Of a DNA stretch of 64,000 bases, positions 1 to 10,294 are shown one piece after another. The notes beneath the pieces were generated by a model that worked only from the letters and a program-made list of their open reading frames with translations, was not told the DNA's origin and searched no databases. The stretch lies in contig VYZI01000123.1 of NCBI GenBank assembly GCA_013397695.1, positions 1,342,961 to 1,406,960 on the forward strand, in the 5' to 3' direction. A program made the translations under genes and the position numbers. Origin of the DNA: Centropus unirufus. Taxonomy: Eukaryota > Chordata > Aves > Cuculiformes > Centropidae. The stretch's first letter is position 1. Every line of letters starts with the position of its first letter.

Positions 1-524
1 GTTAATACAAATATGTCTTATCTATTATGCATGATATGCATTCAAAATAGATATACACGTTTCATAAGAGACTGTAAGAATGAAGTGCTGCAGATGAATA
101 ATAGGGCAAAAATGATATAGAAAGTTGCATTTAAAATAAAATTGTCCAACTGGGAATTTTATTCTCTTTAAAGACAACTATAAAATGTTTTTATTCATTT
201 CTTCACTCTCCTCTGACTTATTTTGTCTGCAATTATCAGGAAGGTTTATTTTTTCTGACACTTTATATGTCTTCATAGTTTTTTTGGCTTAATTACTTCA
301 TCATATATTATAGAGAGCACACATAGAAAACCTATAAAGTTGCCTAGTAATTTCCACTGTGGCATTGTAGTTTCTATTTGCTTATAAGTTCGCCAAATTT
401 TAACTATTTGAGCTGAAATATTCCCTCCTGTGTAATTTCCCTCTGAGCGAAGGAAGAAGTTTTAATCAAATGTGATTTTTCTGGGTTTTTTTTTGTTTTG
501 TTCTTTTTTTTTTTGTGTGGACAG

Positions 525-560
525 GGAAAGATGATTTATCTGTCAATGTTAGAACTGCTG
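525..560 (+). other. Possible 36-nt micro-exon (weak)
   Basis: The segment follows a long T-rich tract ending in ACAG (AG at 523-524) and is followed immediately by GTAAGC (GT at 561-562), a good donor. The frame that is open across it begins with two bases completing a codon and ends with one base of the next, so it is symmetrical and could be skipped without a frameshift. It encodes about 11 residues with no recognisable motif. Splice-like signals this short arise often by chance, and the reading frame also stays open through the donor to a stop at 748. I do not recognise a family. Confidence 0.12.
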
Positions 561-1019
561 GTAAGCATTTCACTGAGTCAGATTTTCTGACTAGCAACAA
601 ATACAGTGGGGTCATTCTGATGTCAGAAATTCCATATCTGCAAATATTTGGCCAAATTGTGATCCTTCTTAAATCTCAGAGACTGATTAGAGCCACATTC
701 GCAATAGATATTATTGATATAGAGAAGCTATCTGAAGATTTCAATTGAACTAGGCATGCTTAAGTCCAAGACTGGAAGGTCCGAGCAGAGTTTTCCTTAG
801 AGATGCCACTCTCAGCTATCAGGGATTATTGTCATATAAAGTACTGAAAAATGGCACAAATTTGTCTTTTGTTTCCTGTATCATTGCCTAGAAAGGGATA
901 ATGTACCACTGTGTAGAATGAACGGTAGTGAAGAATTAAAGCAGAGGTAGAAATTACAAAGAGATTAGGCTGAAAATTCAGGTGAAGGCTGAAAGAATAT
1001 AAACATTTTGCTTAGCAAT

Positions 1020-1130
1020 GACTTGGACTCTAACTCTGTGTATCTCAGTTCTCCTGGCCCTGAGACAAGAAATCAATAATGCCTGTAAATCGCACATAGA
1101 TGCTGTCAAGAGTTTTTCATGAACATCTCC
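1020..1130 (+). repeat. MIR/CORE-SINE-like relic, forward
   Basis: The stretch around ACTCTGTGTATCTCAGTTCTCC resembles the MIR core, which reads ACCTCTCTGTGCCTCAGTTTCC in MIR-type SINEs. It continues with recognisable counterparts of the downstream AATAATRCC and GTTGTGAGGATT parts, here AATAATGCC and GCTGTCAAGAGTT. Divergence is high and no tRNA-like head or tail is visible. It is non-coding and long inactive. The assignment rests on my memory of the consensus, so it is moderate to weak. Confidence 0.4.
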
Positions 1131-2177
1131 AGTTTATTGAGATATTATACTGATAGCAGCTCAGAAAAGATCACAAGGAAATAGACAACGATGTATTCAC
1201 AAGTGAATGATGTACAGTAAGTACAGGGCTCTATACTGAGTGATGGAATCCACTAAGTATCAACTACAATATCAAGGTATATTTCCACCATAACTACTAA
1301 ATAAGTAGGTGCCCCCTGGAAAAATAATTGTAATCATGGTATTTTAAAAAAAGCCTTAAAAAATGGCAGATACTTATAAAGCCCGGATTCATAAACTTTA
1401 TTCAAATCTTCCCAAAAAATGTGAAATGAGCATTCACAAATTAATAATATAAGAATATGTCCTAGGACTTCCATTTGTCACTGTCAACTATCTCGGTGAC
1501 TTAATTTTCACATACTGTCTTGAGTATAAGAAGCAGGAAAAGAAAAACTTTCTTTGCTTCCTTGCAGGAATTCAGTGTGTGTTACAATGCCTTATGTCAT
1601 TGTATAAAGTTTTATAACACCTATTCATGTGAAGGCAGACATTTTTTTGCAAGATACCCCTTAATCCATGTATGTACCTAGATCTAAAAAAAGAATATCT
1701 GGAGGTCTTTTGAAGTTAAATGGTGCTTCATCACTTAGAAAATTAGAAGAGTTTACTATTTTAATTGCAGAAGTGTGGATAATTGACAAAAGAAAGATAA
1801 AAAACCTAATGTGCTTTATATGTCCTCATTTGACTGAGTTCCCTTTAATTGGTAGCACATTTTACTTTCTCTGGTTTGTATGCTTCGATGTGTCCTCATT
1901 TGACTTTTGGCTCAAGCAAATAACTCCAGAAATTAAGGATATGCTTACTGAGATCACTTCCTGTTGAAGTCTAGTTTCTTGGCTGGAAAACTGAATTCTC
2001 TTGTTCCTGCTGGAAAGTATTTACAATGGGGATTTTGTATAGTGGCAAAGTTATTCCAGGACATGTTCATAAGTATAAATAGACATGTGAATAAAGTTAT
2101 ACTAAAGAACCAGAGAAGGTAATAAAACCAGAACCTACTCAATAATTTTCAATCTATGTTTTGAATTGTCTTGTTAG

Positions 2178-2608
2178 GATTCCGACAGGATAACTCATCA
2201 GTAAAAAATGTTGATATTCCAGACAGGGAATGGCTATCATCTATTTCTGTTCATGAAGTGGGTTTTTGTGAATACCCAATGATCTTAAAAAGCTACAGTG
2301 ATGCACCAAATCACACAGTGCAGGGGAGAAAACCACTGCAACACGTTATTCTTATGAAAGCTAACACTCAAGTGAAAATTCCTCTGAGTGCTCTTAATAT
2401 GTTGTCATTGTGTTGTGTGTTTGCTCTTGTGCTGCTGGCTACAGTAGCACTGCAGAGTGCAATAATGCTAAACACAAATTCAGGAAAAGCGGAATCTGCA
2501 AGGTGTGCTCCTGGAGGGGCAGGCACAGATGTAATGGATTGGGAAAAACTGGGAAGAGCACTAATGCTTGGCTGCATTTCTGGACTGTTCCTCATCTCAG
2601 GGACATAA
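2178..2608 (+). CDS. Orphan ORF segment after a splice-acceptor-like site, with one TM-like helix
   Basis: The reading frame opens just after a stop at 2162-2164, passes a plausible acceptor (T-rich tract, then TTAG, AG at 2176-2177) and runs to TAA at 2606-2608, about 143 codons. It has no good ATG at its start, so it would have to be an internal or terminal exon, entered in the phase that needs one base from upstream. The only visible feature is one hydrophobic run about 75-100 residues in (roughly 2400-2470, including LCCVFALVLLATVAL), which could be a membrane helix. The preceding part is polar with an NHT glycosylation sequon. I do not recognise the protein. An ORF this long is about what chance allows in 64 kb, so this may not be a gene. 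Confidence 0.18.
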
Positions 2609-3033
2609 ACCATTCTGCACCACCTTTCCTAAAGGGATTTTCAAGGGTTTAATCACTCACTACTTGATATCTTCAGGTATTTATGTTACTCAAGAAAAAA
2701 AAAATTGCCTTTTTTTTGCAAAGGAAAATAAGGATAATTTGTTAGTTGTCTCTTTTTGTTTTGTAAAAGATGTACACAAGGAAGGCAGAGAAGTTTATGA
2801 ATGTGTCAATTAATTAAAAGTTGAAAGAAGTAAATTGTTGATACAAAAAGATTAATTTCACAAACCATGGAGGTCTAGGGTCACCGGCCTCATAATAGAA
2901 AGAAATAAAGAATGAAAAAGCCAACTCTAAGAATTAGGAATTTCATCTCTATAGAAGTCAAAGGGTCTGAGAAAAAAATTAAGATAATAAGAAAAATATA
3001 TTAAACTATAATGAAAGCATTGAAGCACCTGCC

Positions 3034-3595
3034 ACAGAATCACAAAATCACTGTCAGAGGCCTGTGGAGATCATTGAGTCCATCCTCCCTGCTCAATCAG
3101 GGTCACATACAGCCAGTTTCCATGGACCACATCCAGATGGTTTTTTAATATCTCCAAGGATGGAGATCCCACAATGTTTTTGAGCAAACTGTTCCATCCC
3201 AGAGACCACCTTCACAGTAATTTTTTTTTTAATATTCAGACAGAATTCCTGTGTTTCAATTTGTGCTTTTGTACTCTTTCTGGGAACCACTGAAAAGAGC
3301 CTGGATCTGTGTTCATTATAGATTTTTAGACACATTGATAACATGATCTTTCTCTTCTGAGGCTGAACAGTGTGAAAGATGCCCCAGTACCATAACTCTC
3401 ATTGTGGTCCTTCACTGGACTCTCTCCAGCATGTCCATGTCTCTCATGTACTGAGCATCCCAGAACATAACACAATACTCCAGATGTTGCCTTTCCAGGG
3501 CCGAGTAGAGGGGCACTTATCCTGAAGCATCCTAGGACACTGTTGGCTGCATTTGCTGCAAGGGCTCCATCGCTTTCACTGGATATACATAAAGC
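3034..3595 (-). mobile_element. CR1 LINE 3' part: ORF2 C-terminus and tail
   Basis: Read on the reverse strand, this is the C-terminal end of CR1 ORF2. Residues such as RLFSVVPRKSTKAQIETQEF and LNIKKKITVKVV correspond to the family's conserved LFSVVPSDRTRGN...KLKHRKFHLNMRKNFFTLRV stretch. Beyond it lie counterparts of the GLFSLEKRRLRGDL and ALAAKKANGILG regions. The 3' terminus is marked by two copies of an octamer at 3034-3049 (ACAGAATC, ACAAAATC), typical of the short 3' repeats of CR1. The protein would be the C-terminal part of the reverse transcriptase polyprotein. Frameshifts and stops make it non-functional. It is separated from the next CR1 piece (3721 onward) by about 125 unrecognised bases, and the RT core that should lie between them is missing. 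Confidence 0.9.
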
Positions 3596-3720
3596 TAACC
3601 TCTACTTTCTTTCTTGAAGGCATAAGTGATATATCTTAGGAAAACCCCTGTCCCCATAAGTGAAATTTCAAAGGTGATCAAGACTGGCCTTGCAATGACA
3701 TTGGCCAACTTCCAAAACAT

Positions 3721-4160
3721 TCATAGGTGCAGTCTGTTGCATCCCAAGGACTTGCATCTGTTCAGTTTGTAAACATATCCCCTAGCCGGATCCTTCTCCA
3801 CTGGAGGTGAGTTCTCCTTACTCTTGACTCTCTCACTGGTCTCAGAGGCCTGGGAATCCTGAAAACCAATCTTATTGGTAAAGACTGACATGAAGAAGGC
3901 ACTGAGTAACTTTGTATTTCCTGTGTCCATTATCACCAGTTCTCCAGTCCCAATCCGCAGCAGCACACCCACATTTTCCTTTGGCTTCACTTTACTGAAG
4001 ATGTACCTGTAGAAGCACCTGTTGCCCATCAAGTCCCAGCCCAGATGGCTTCAACTCCAGGTGGGCTTTGGCTTTACCAGCCCTACCCCTGAATGTCTGT
4101 ACAGGGTCTCTCTCTTTCTCCTATTTTACTTGTCTCAGCTTCCCAGCTCTTGCATACTTC
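3721..4160 (-). mobile_element. CR1 LINE ORF2 fragment: endonuclease-RT linker
   Basis: The reverse-strand translation (open from 4032 to 3721) matches the linker between the endonuclease and RT domains of avian CR1 ORF2. Marks include CFYRYIFSKVKPKENVGVLL, LSAFFMSVFTNKIGFQDSQ and SKENSPPVEKDPAR, where the family has KGFYKYISSKRKTKENVGPLL, LNAFFASVFTNKTGFQESQ and SKEDLPSVEEDQVR. The end toward 4160 is blurred, with only nucleotide-level resemblance beyond about 4050. It shares strand and order with the C-terminal fragment at 3034-3595, so both are probably one insertion that lost about the middle kilobase (RT palm and fingers) by deletion. It is a pseudogene with no coding capacity. Confidence 0.88.
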
Positions 4161-4164
4161 CTTG

Positions 4165-7100
4165 TGTGTCACACAGCCATAGTACAAGAATGTCCAGAGG
4201 TTCAGGACCACACATAAAATAGGAGAACAATAACAAGGTGAAATAGGTAGGAAATAAAAGATGGAAAGGTCTTCAGACAAATGAAAACTCTTGCTGTGTT
4301 TCAAGTTTCTGAGCTGTGTACTCTATAAATTCATAAGAAACTAAAGATGAACAAGCACAAGAAATTATAAGTGGAACAAATATTTGGTTTAGGTTAGCAG
4401 CATTTATATTAGCCAACAGATAAAATATTTTGATTTTGAGTCAGAGAAATAAATTCTCTGTAATTATGTTGTGTGGGTGCAAAATACATCCCTCCACATC
4501 TGTTCAACCTGTAAAAACAGCAATTATTTTATTTTATTATTTTATTTTCTTCTTATTATTTTTTCCTTTTGGTCTTAATCTTGTTGTCTCCATAGTCCTT
4601 CTACTGATAGTGTCTGAATTGTAAATGGTTAGAAGGCTAACCTTTAGGATGAATGGCCTTGCATTTCTATGCATCTGTCAAAAGTTGCTTTACTCAGAGA
4701 AGTACTGTACGAACCAGTGTTGTTAGGTGCAGTTGTCAAAAGGGGATATCACTTGGGGTCTGTGTCCTCCTTTACATAACACCTCACCAGCCAGTGTTGC
4801 GTTTGGGTCTCCAGATCCTCTTTTAGATCCATAACATGTATTTACTGGACAGCAGGACAGACTGCTGATGCTACAGTTGTTAAAATGATAGCATTAAATC
4901 ATGATAAAGAAGGTAATATCATCATTTGCTTCCACAGTCATCTTGTGGAAAAAAGGGCCTTGTCCCCAGCCCCTCATGAAATGTATGAAGTATGATACTT
5001 AAATTGTTATTTCTGTGTAACAGGAAAGTGAGTATGGAGTGAGAGCCCAGTACCAGTAATAAAGGCACCGTACTGTTCTGAAGGGAGAACTTGCCCTTTA
5101 TGTAGGTATTCAACATGAAGAAACATCTGTTCACAAGAGCAAAAAGACCCAGCAGAAAGGCATCTTTTGAACTGGCATACTTTCAAATACTTCTGATGAA
5201 TTAAATTGACCTTTAGAAATACACGTCTGCACTGGCACTAGCATTTCTATTTTTTTACAGTGTGTCTATAAATGAAGAGAACAGTAAGCAGGGTTACCGA
5301 GCTATTGTTTGTGACCGAGCAGGTGCCTGTAGCAGGTACACTCTGCATGTACATTGGTGAATGATGGCAGCTCCTCTGTTACACTCTCTTCCTGGATGCA
5401 GAACAGAGTGTCGAGCTGTGCAATCAACATCGTCAAGGTGTTTGAAGCAAGGAACACTGTGATCTTTCTCCAGGCCATGCTGGTATTTGAATGATTTAAA
5501 AGCTTATGTTGAATTATAACAATTTCTGTAGACAGACCACAGTGGGGAAGGAGGGAAGTCTCTGGGGTTTTTTTTAAGGCAAACATTCCAGGCAATATTT
5601 ACTTTAAAGTTTAATGCAGATGGGAATATTCTGATAAGAAAATAGAGCTTTGCTGCCTAAAATAAAACTTCATATTTAAAACTGGATACTTCTTGCTTGT
5701 ATGCAGTTGCATTATAAACATTTGTTGTGCTACAAATAAAATCCACTTAGTGACATAGATCTTAAAGGTCATATTTTTAGCACTTAGAACCGGAGCTATC
5801 TTTCCAGAGGAACTTGGGTCATGCTTATAAGCTGGAATGATTCATTTTTTCCTTCGGGAAAGTTGAGCATAGGGACTGGTTGATGTCTCAAAAATCCTAA
5901 ACACAAAAATCTTTGAAAATCTTGAAAAATACTTCTTTGAAGCAGTTAGCACCTGAGGCCTAAGCTCTTTTGAAGGTCTGACAATCTGTGTATTTTCAAA
6001 GGAGGGAAATCCAACTCTGTCTCAAAATCTTATTTTAAAACATAAGCAATAAAATTTTCAAAAAAAATTCTAAAGCCCTTATTCATCTTACTTGATTTTA
6101 GCTACTGGAATGAGCTGTTTAAATTAGAACTGATACTGTCATCACCTCTATCTATGGACAGTACTGAAAGAGTCAAAAGCACTTTGGAGTCATTAACTTT
6201 CAACAGGGAAGACTTACTACAGGAACTTCTTACCTAGATTTCAGCCAAATCTGAAACAACTCCTTTCCCTTCTCTTTACTTTCTTCTTCATCAGCTAGTT
6301 CTTTTTTTAGTATTTTTTTAATTTTTTATTTCACAGATGGACCTCTGACAGTTTTGTACCATCAAATATGCGATGCAAAAAAAGCAATCCCATGTCTGTA
6401 GTATTGCAGATTTATCAACAAGAAGATCAGGCATAGTACCTTGCTTCAAGACTATTGCCAGAAAGTATCTATGAAGAAAGAGCACAAAGCTCTTATATCC
6501 TTATTTTCCTCGTAACTTCTAAATAAATATTCAGATGAGACCACCAAGTTAGCAGCCAAACTTAAATGTTCAGCAATCAAACTTCAGAAATTAATTTGGT
6601 TCTTTGAACTGCAAAGAGCTCTTTATAAATTTATTATCTGCATCTTTCTGTGCCATGCAAGAGTAACTGCCTTTACTGGAACTAAGAGTAGCTGGCAAGT
6701 ATACAAAAAATATGTTAGTTAAGAGACTTTTGGATGTTACTTTTGGGTACCTGTTGTCTTAATAATGTGAAAGAGCAGGGAGAAATAAATTCAAAATATC
6801 TTCAATGAGTTTGGTTAGATTGATTAGCTAACAGGCAGGGATAAAAAAAGATTAGTATAAGAAAAAACATAAATATTGCATGCATGGAATGCAGTAACAA
6901 ATGCTTTCAGGAGAACTATCAGTATTGCAAATGCTAAGCCATGTAACAACCAGAAAGAAAAGGAATACTTGTGGTCTAATTTGGTGTTGTGAAATTTCCA
7001 GCTAATTCACTAGAAGAGCCAGGAAAAGGCTTCTGCTCTAATGACTGCCTGTCCCTTGTTTGAAGTTCAGTTGTGGTTTAAAGATTTCAGAAAAAGACTA

Positions 7101-9995
7101 TGTCTAGACTTTTTAACTTGCTGAAGGAGAACCCCCTCTCCCTCATGATGTTGTGATCAGAGAACAGAAGCTAGAAAACCCAACATAAACCAAATTCTGC
7201 AAATGTATTAAGCAGTCGGTGCTCCATCTGAAGGAAGACATAGTAAAATAGCAAAACAGCATTTAATCACAAAATTACCTCTCTTATATTCTATTAATTA
7301 AGCAAGCACTTGCAAAATGTAGAGGGAAAAGTTAATATGCAGTTTAAAATGTAGAGTAATACAAATGAGATTTTTACTTTTTATATTTACCTGTTTTTAT
7401 ACTGTTGAGCTGATACGCTCCATATTGTTTTTTGAACAAACCTGCACTAATGAGAATCTTAAAATGGTTAGGTAGAAACTAGATTGAACAGACTTCTCCC
7501 CATATTGCTATCTATGTTTATAAGCACACTTACTAGGATAAAAGAGAATAACAATGACAAGAGAGGATCTGTGTTAATTACTAAGGAAACCTGAAATCTT
7601 TATATATGATTGTGAAGCTAGTAATACCTCCTACCTGGTATCTTATTTTTAACACTGTCCTTTCAATTGCCAGGTGACTATTTTGTGAATTAAAGCGTCC
7701 ATCTATGACTTCCAAAAATCTGGAGAACACATGGAAATGTGATGCAATATTTCTGTCTTTTGATTGTACATTTTATTAATTGCAGATCTGACTACAGCCC
7801 GAAATCCAGGTGCATTGAGGGTCTTAGAGAGAGGGCCGCAACCAATCTACACGTGAAATGTGTGTGTGAGAGCATGTCTATACCACCCTGGGCAATGTGG
7901 TGCCAAGAGTCTTCAGCTGGCTCCAGAAGGACTCATCCTCCCAAACACACATCTCTGCAATCTGAGAAATCTGGGTCCTGAAAACAAGAAGGTAGGGTTA
8001 GCCCTCTGCTATGCCCTAGAAAATAAGCCTCAGTGGCTCACGCATCCATGATATTCCCATTTGAGGCATGAACCCATCTGCAGCCAAGTCAAAGAGCTTT
8101 TGCAAAAGCCTACATTATTACATCTACATTTGCCATAAGCACTTAGGGATAGCATCCATTTGATTCTTTTTATTATTTGGCTCAGTATAAAAGACAGGTT
8201 CAGTTCTGGAACTGGTCTTCACAGCAAAATGAGAGGATTCTCATTAGGGGTTAATTCAAGTCCTTCTTGATTTCTGCAAGTCAGTGACTTCATTCTCTAG
8301 GCTCCTGAATGCTTTCCTCGATCGTTCTTCTACCGGAATAATATTTTCAAATATCTTTATATTTACAAATAGAAATATCTTTGCATTATAGTTTTTATGG
8401 AAGATATGTTTAAAGTGGGATTGCACTAAGTAATTTGCAAGTAGTCTCCATGAAAAACTGTGAAAAGTGTGAATGAGTAATTATGATGCATACATCCACC
8501 AAACAAAATTCAGAAATCACATTTTGAAAATTAACTACTTTTTACGTTCTGAGAGAAAAAATATTATGCAGAATAGGCAATAAATCATTTTAGTTAACTA
8601 ATTAATTATCCATTTAAAAAAGACCTTTCATCCAGTTTCTTCAAATTCTTTCAGATCAGGTTATTTTACAGTTAGAATATAGGATGATTATTATTATGAT
8701 ACACTATCTTCTCTTATTCATTGTTTTTTTTTTCCATACTCTTTTGCTTCAATAACTTTTAAAATGCAATCCTTAGTATCTAATTGAGTCATATAATTTC
8801 AGTTAGATGTTAAGATGTAGAGAATCCAGACTTTTATTTTGAAGTTTATAGTTTTGGAAATAAATTCTAGATTTTTGTAATTCGGTGACCAGGACAGATC
8901 TTCAGCCTTGAAATTCAGCCTTAATTTATATTAGGTAGTGTCATGCATTGCTTTACTTAACAAAATCTTAAGTGGTGAAAAATGTTTGAGTGAGTTCAGT
9001 TGGGGAGAATTTTTTAATCCAACAAAAGAAGAGCTACAAAGAATATTTGACTTATTGATGTAATGTAAGCATTTACTTTTTTTGCTTCCTCCAGATATCA
9101 TAAGATTTTTCAATAAGTACAGCTGCTTAGTTAAACACTTCACAGTTCCTCAGAATAAAGCTTAAGTTCTTAAGAAGGAAAATAGTACTCATGTCAAGGC
9201 AGTAGTTGTATCAGTCTGTTACCAACCACACAATGAAGTTCAAACAACATGTTTATAAAGGAATACTATGCCAAAAGACTTATTTCAAAGAACAGAGTCT
9301 GTAAATGGACCTGAAAAGAACACTCAGTGCTTAGTTTCTTTTCAATCCAAAATTAGGTAACAGGTTTGCTGTGAGATAAAAGACATTCTGCAATAGTAGT
9401 TTAGCTAAAATATGTGATCTTTCCTCCAGACAAGGGTGACTGATAATTAAATGCAATGCCTACTATAATAATACTTAAGAATTGAGAAATAAAAATTGCA
9501 AAATGATACTTAACAAAGCCTAATAGTCATTAACTATTTAATACTCACAGTACTCTTGTGAGAGAAAGTAATTTTATTTTCCATCTGTTAAGTTCATGTA
9601 AATTTCATAAAGGAAATAAGTATATTCCAAGGCTTATTCAAGAAGGTGACCTTTATTCTTGGCAGCATGGCTCTAGTCATGAGATCCACAAAGAAAATGG
9701 ATGAGTTACAGGTAAAGGTGAACAAAAAGCCCGAAGGCTGGCAAATAGGTGCTGGAGGGAGGATACTGAGGTTATGGCACACCCATTTCATCACTGGGTT
9801 TTTGTGTGAGAGCAGATGTAGAAAGTAGAAACATGGGGAACCTGGCTAAACTGCATGAACTCAATTCACAGACACAGCTATTTTTATCGCTCGGTGGGAA
9901 GGTCTTGACTTTTTCTTGACTATTAGGAACTTCAAAGACTTTTAACTGAGGTCTTACAGCCAACTTTGAGGCGCTGTACTTGCAATTAACTGTGG
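4165..9995. other. Unique AT-rich DNA, no gene recognised
   Basis: About 5.8 kb without a recognisable gene or mobile element. Small features: a T-rich low-complexity run at about 4525-4570 (TTTTATTTTATTATTTTATT-like), an A-rich stretch near 6040-6070 and a T-rich run at 8720-8735. A segment at 7786-7991 is flanked by acceptor-like and donor-like sequences and is treated as a finding. ORFs here are all under 100 codons and show no family motifs. Confidence 0.6.
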
Positions 9996-9999
9996 TTAC

Positions 10000-10290
10000 T
10001 TACGGTACTTGAGAAATGTGGGGGTTTCATTGATAGGAGAGCAGCAATATACAAAGCTCTGGAGAACGTTGCAGAGCTTTTTAATCGCTTCCAAAGCATT
10101 TCTTTAGGATGCTGTAAACGAGCTCTCAGGGATTCACAGCTTTATTATCTCTGTCCTAGTATTGAGTCTACTGAGGTACAGAGATGTTGACTGACTTGCC
10201 CAAGGCCACACTTACAGTCAACATCAAGATGAGAAATGTGTTCCTAGCTGCCAGAGTAACGTCCCATCCATTGCAGTCATAACATGCAAA
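10000..10290 (-). repeat. MIR/CORE-SINE-like element, reverse orientation
   Basis: The block GAGGTACAGAGATGTTGACT followed by GACTTGCCCAAGGCCACAC is the reverse complement of the MIR core (TGTGACCTTGGGCAAGTCAC...CTCTGTGCCTCAG). On the left, TTTATTATCTCTGTCC and neighbouring bases fit the inverted GGGGATAATAATA region, and AAAGCTCTGGAGAAC through CTTCCAAAGC resembles the inverted AAGCGCTTTGAAAAC end. On the right, ATGAGAAATGTGTTCCTAGC and AACGTCCCATCCATTGCA resemble the inverted 5' body and tRNA-derived head. It is an ancient, heavily mutated non-autonomous retroposon relic. Such old copies sometimes persist because they gained regulatory roles, but nothing here proves that. Confidence 0.62.
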
Positions 10291-10294
10291 ATGA

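Larger units (their letters stand above)
1..3030. other. Mostly unique AT-rich DNA
   Basis: Apart from the MIR-like relic near 1.02-1.13 kb and the splice-flanked ORF segments at 525-560 and 2178-2608 (listed separately), I see only AT-rich non-repetitive sequence. A T-rich run sits at 485-515. A 15-base motif beginning TGTCCTCATTT occurs twice, near 1820 and 1890, as a short dispersed duplication. No promoter, CpG island or further gene is supported. Confidence 0.6.
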
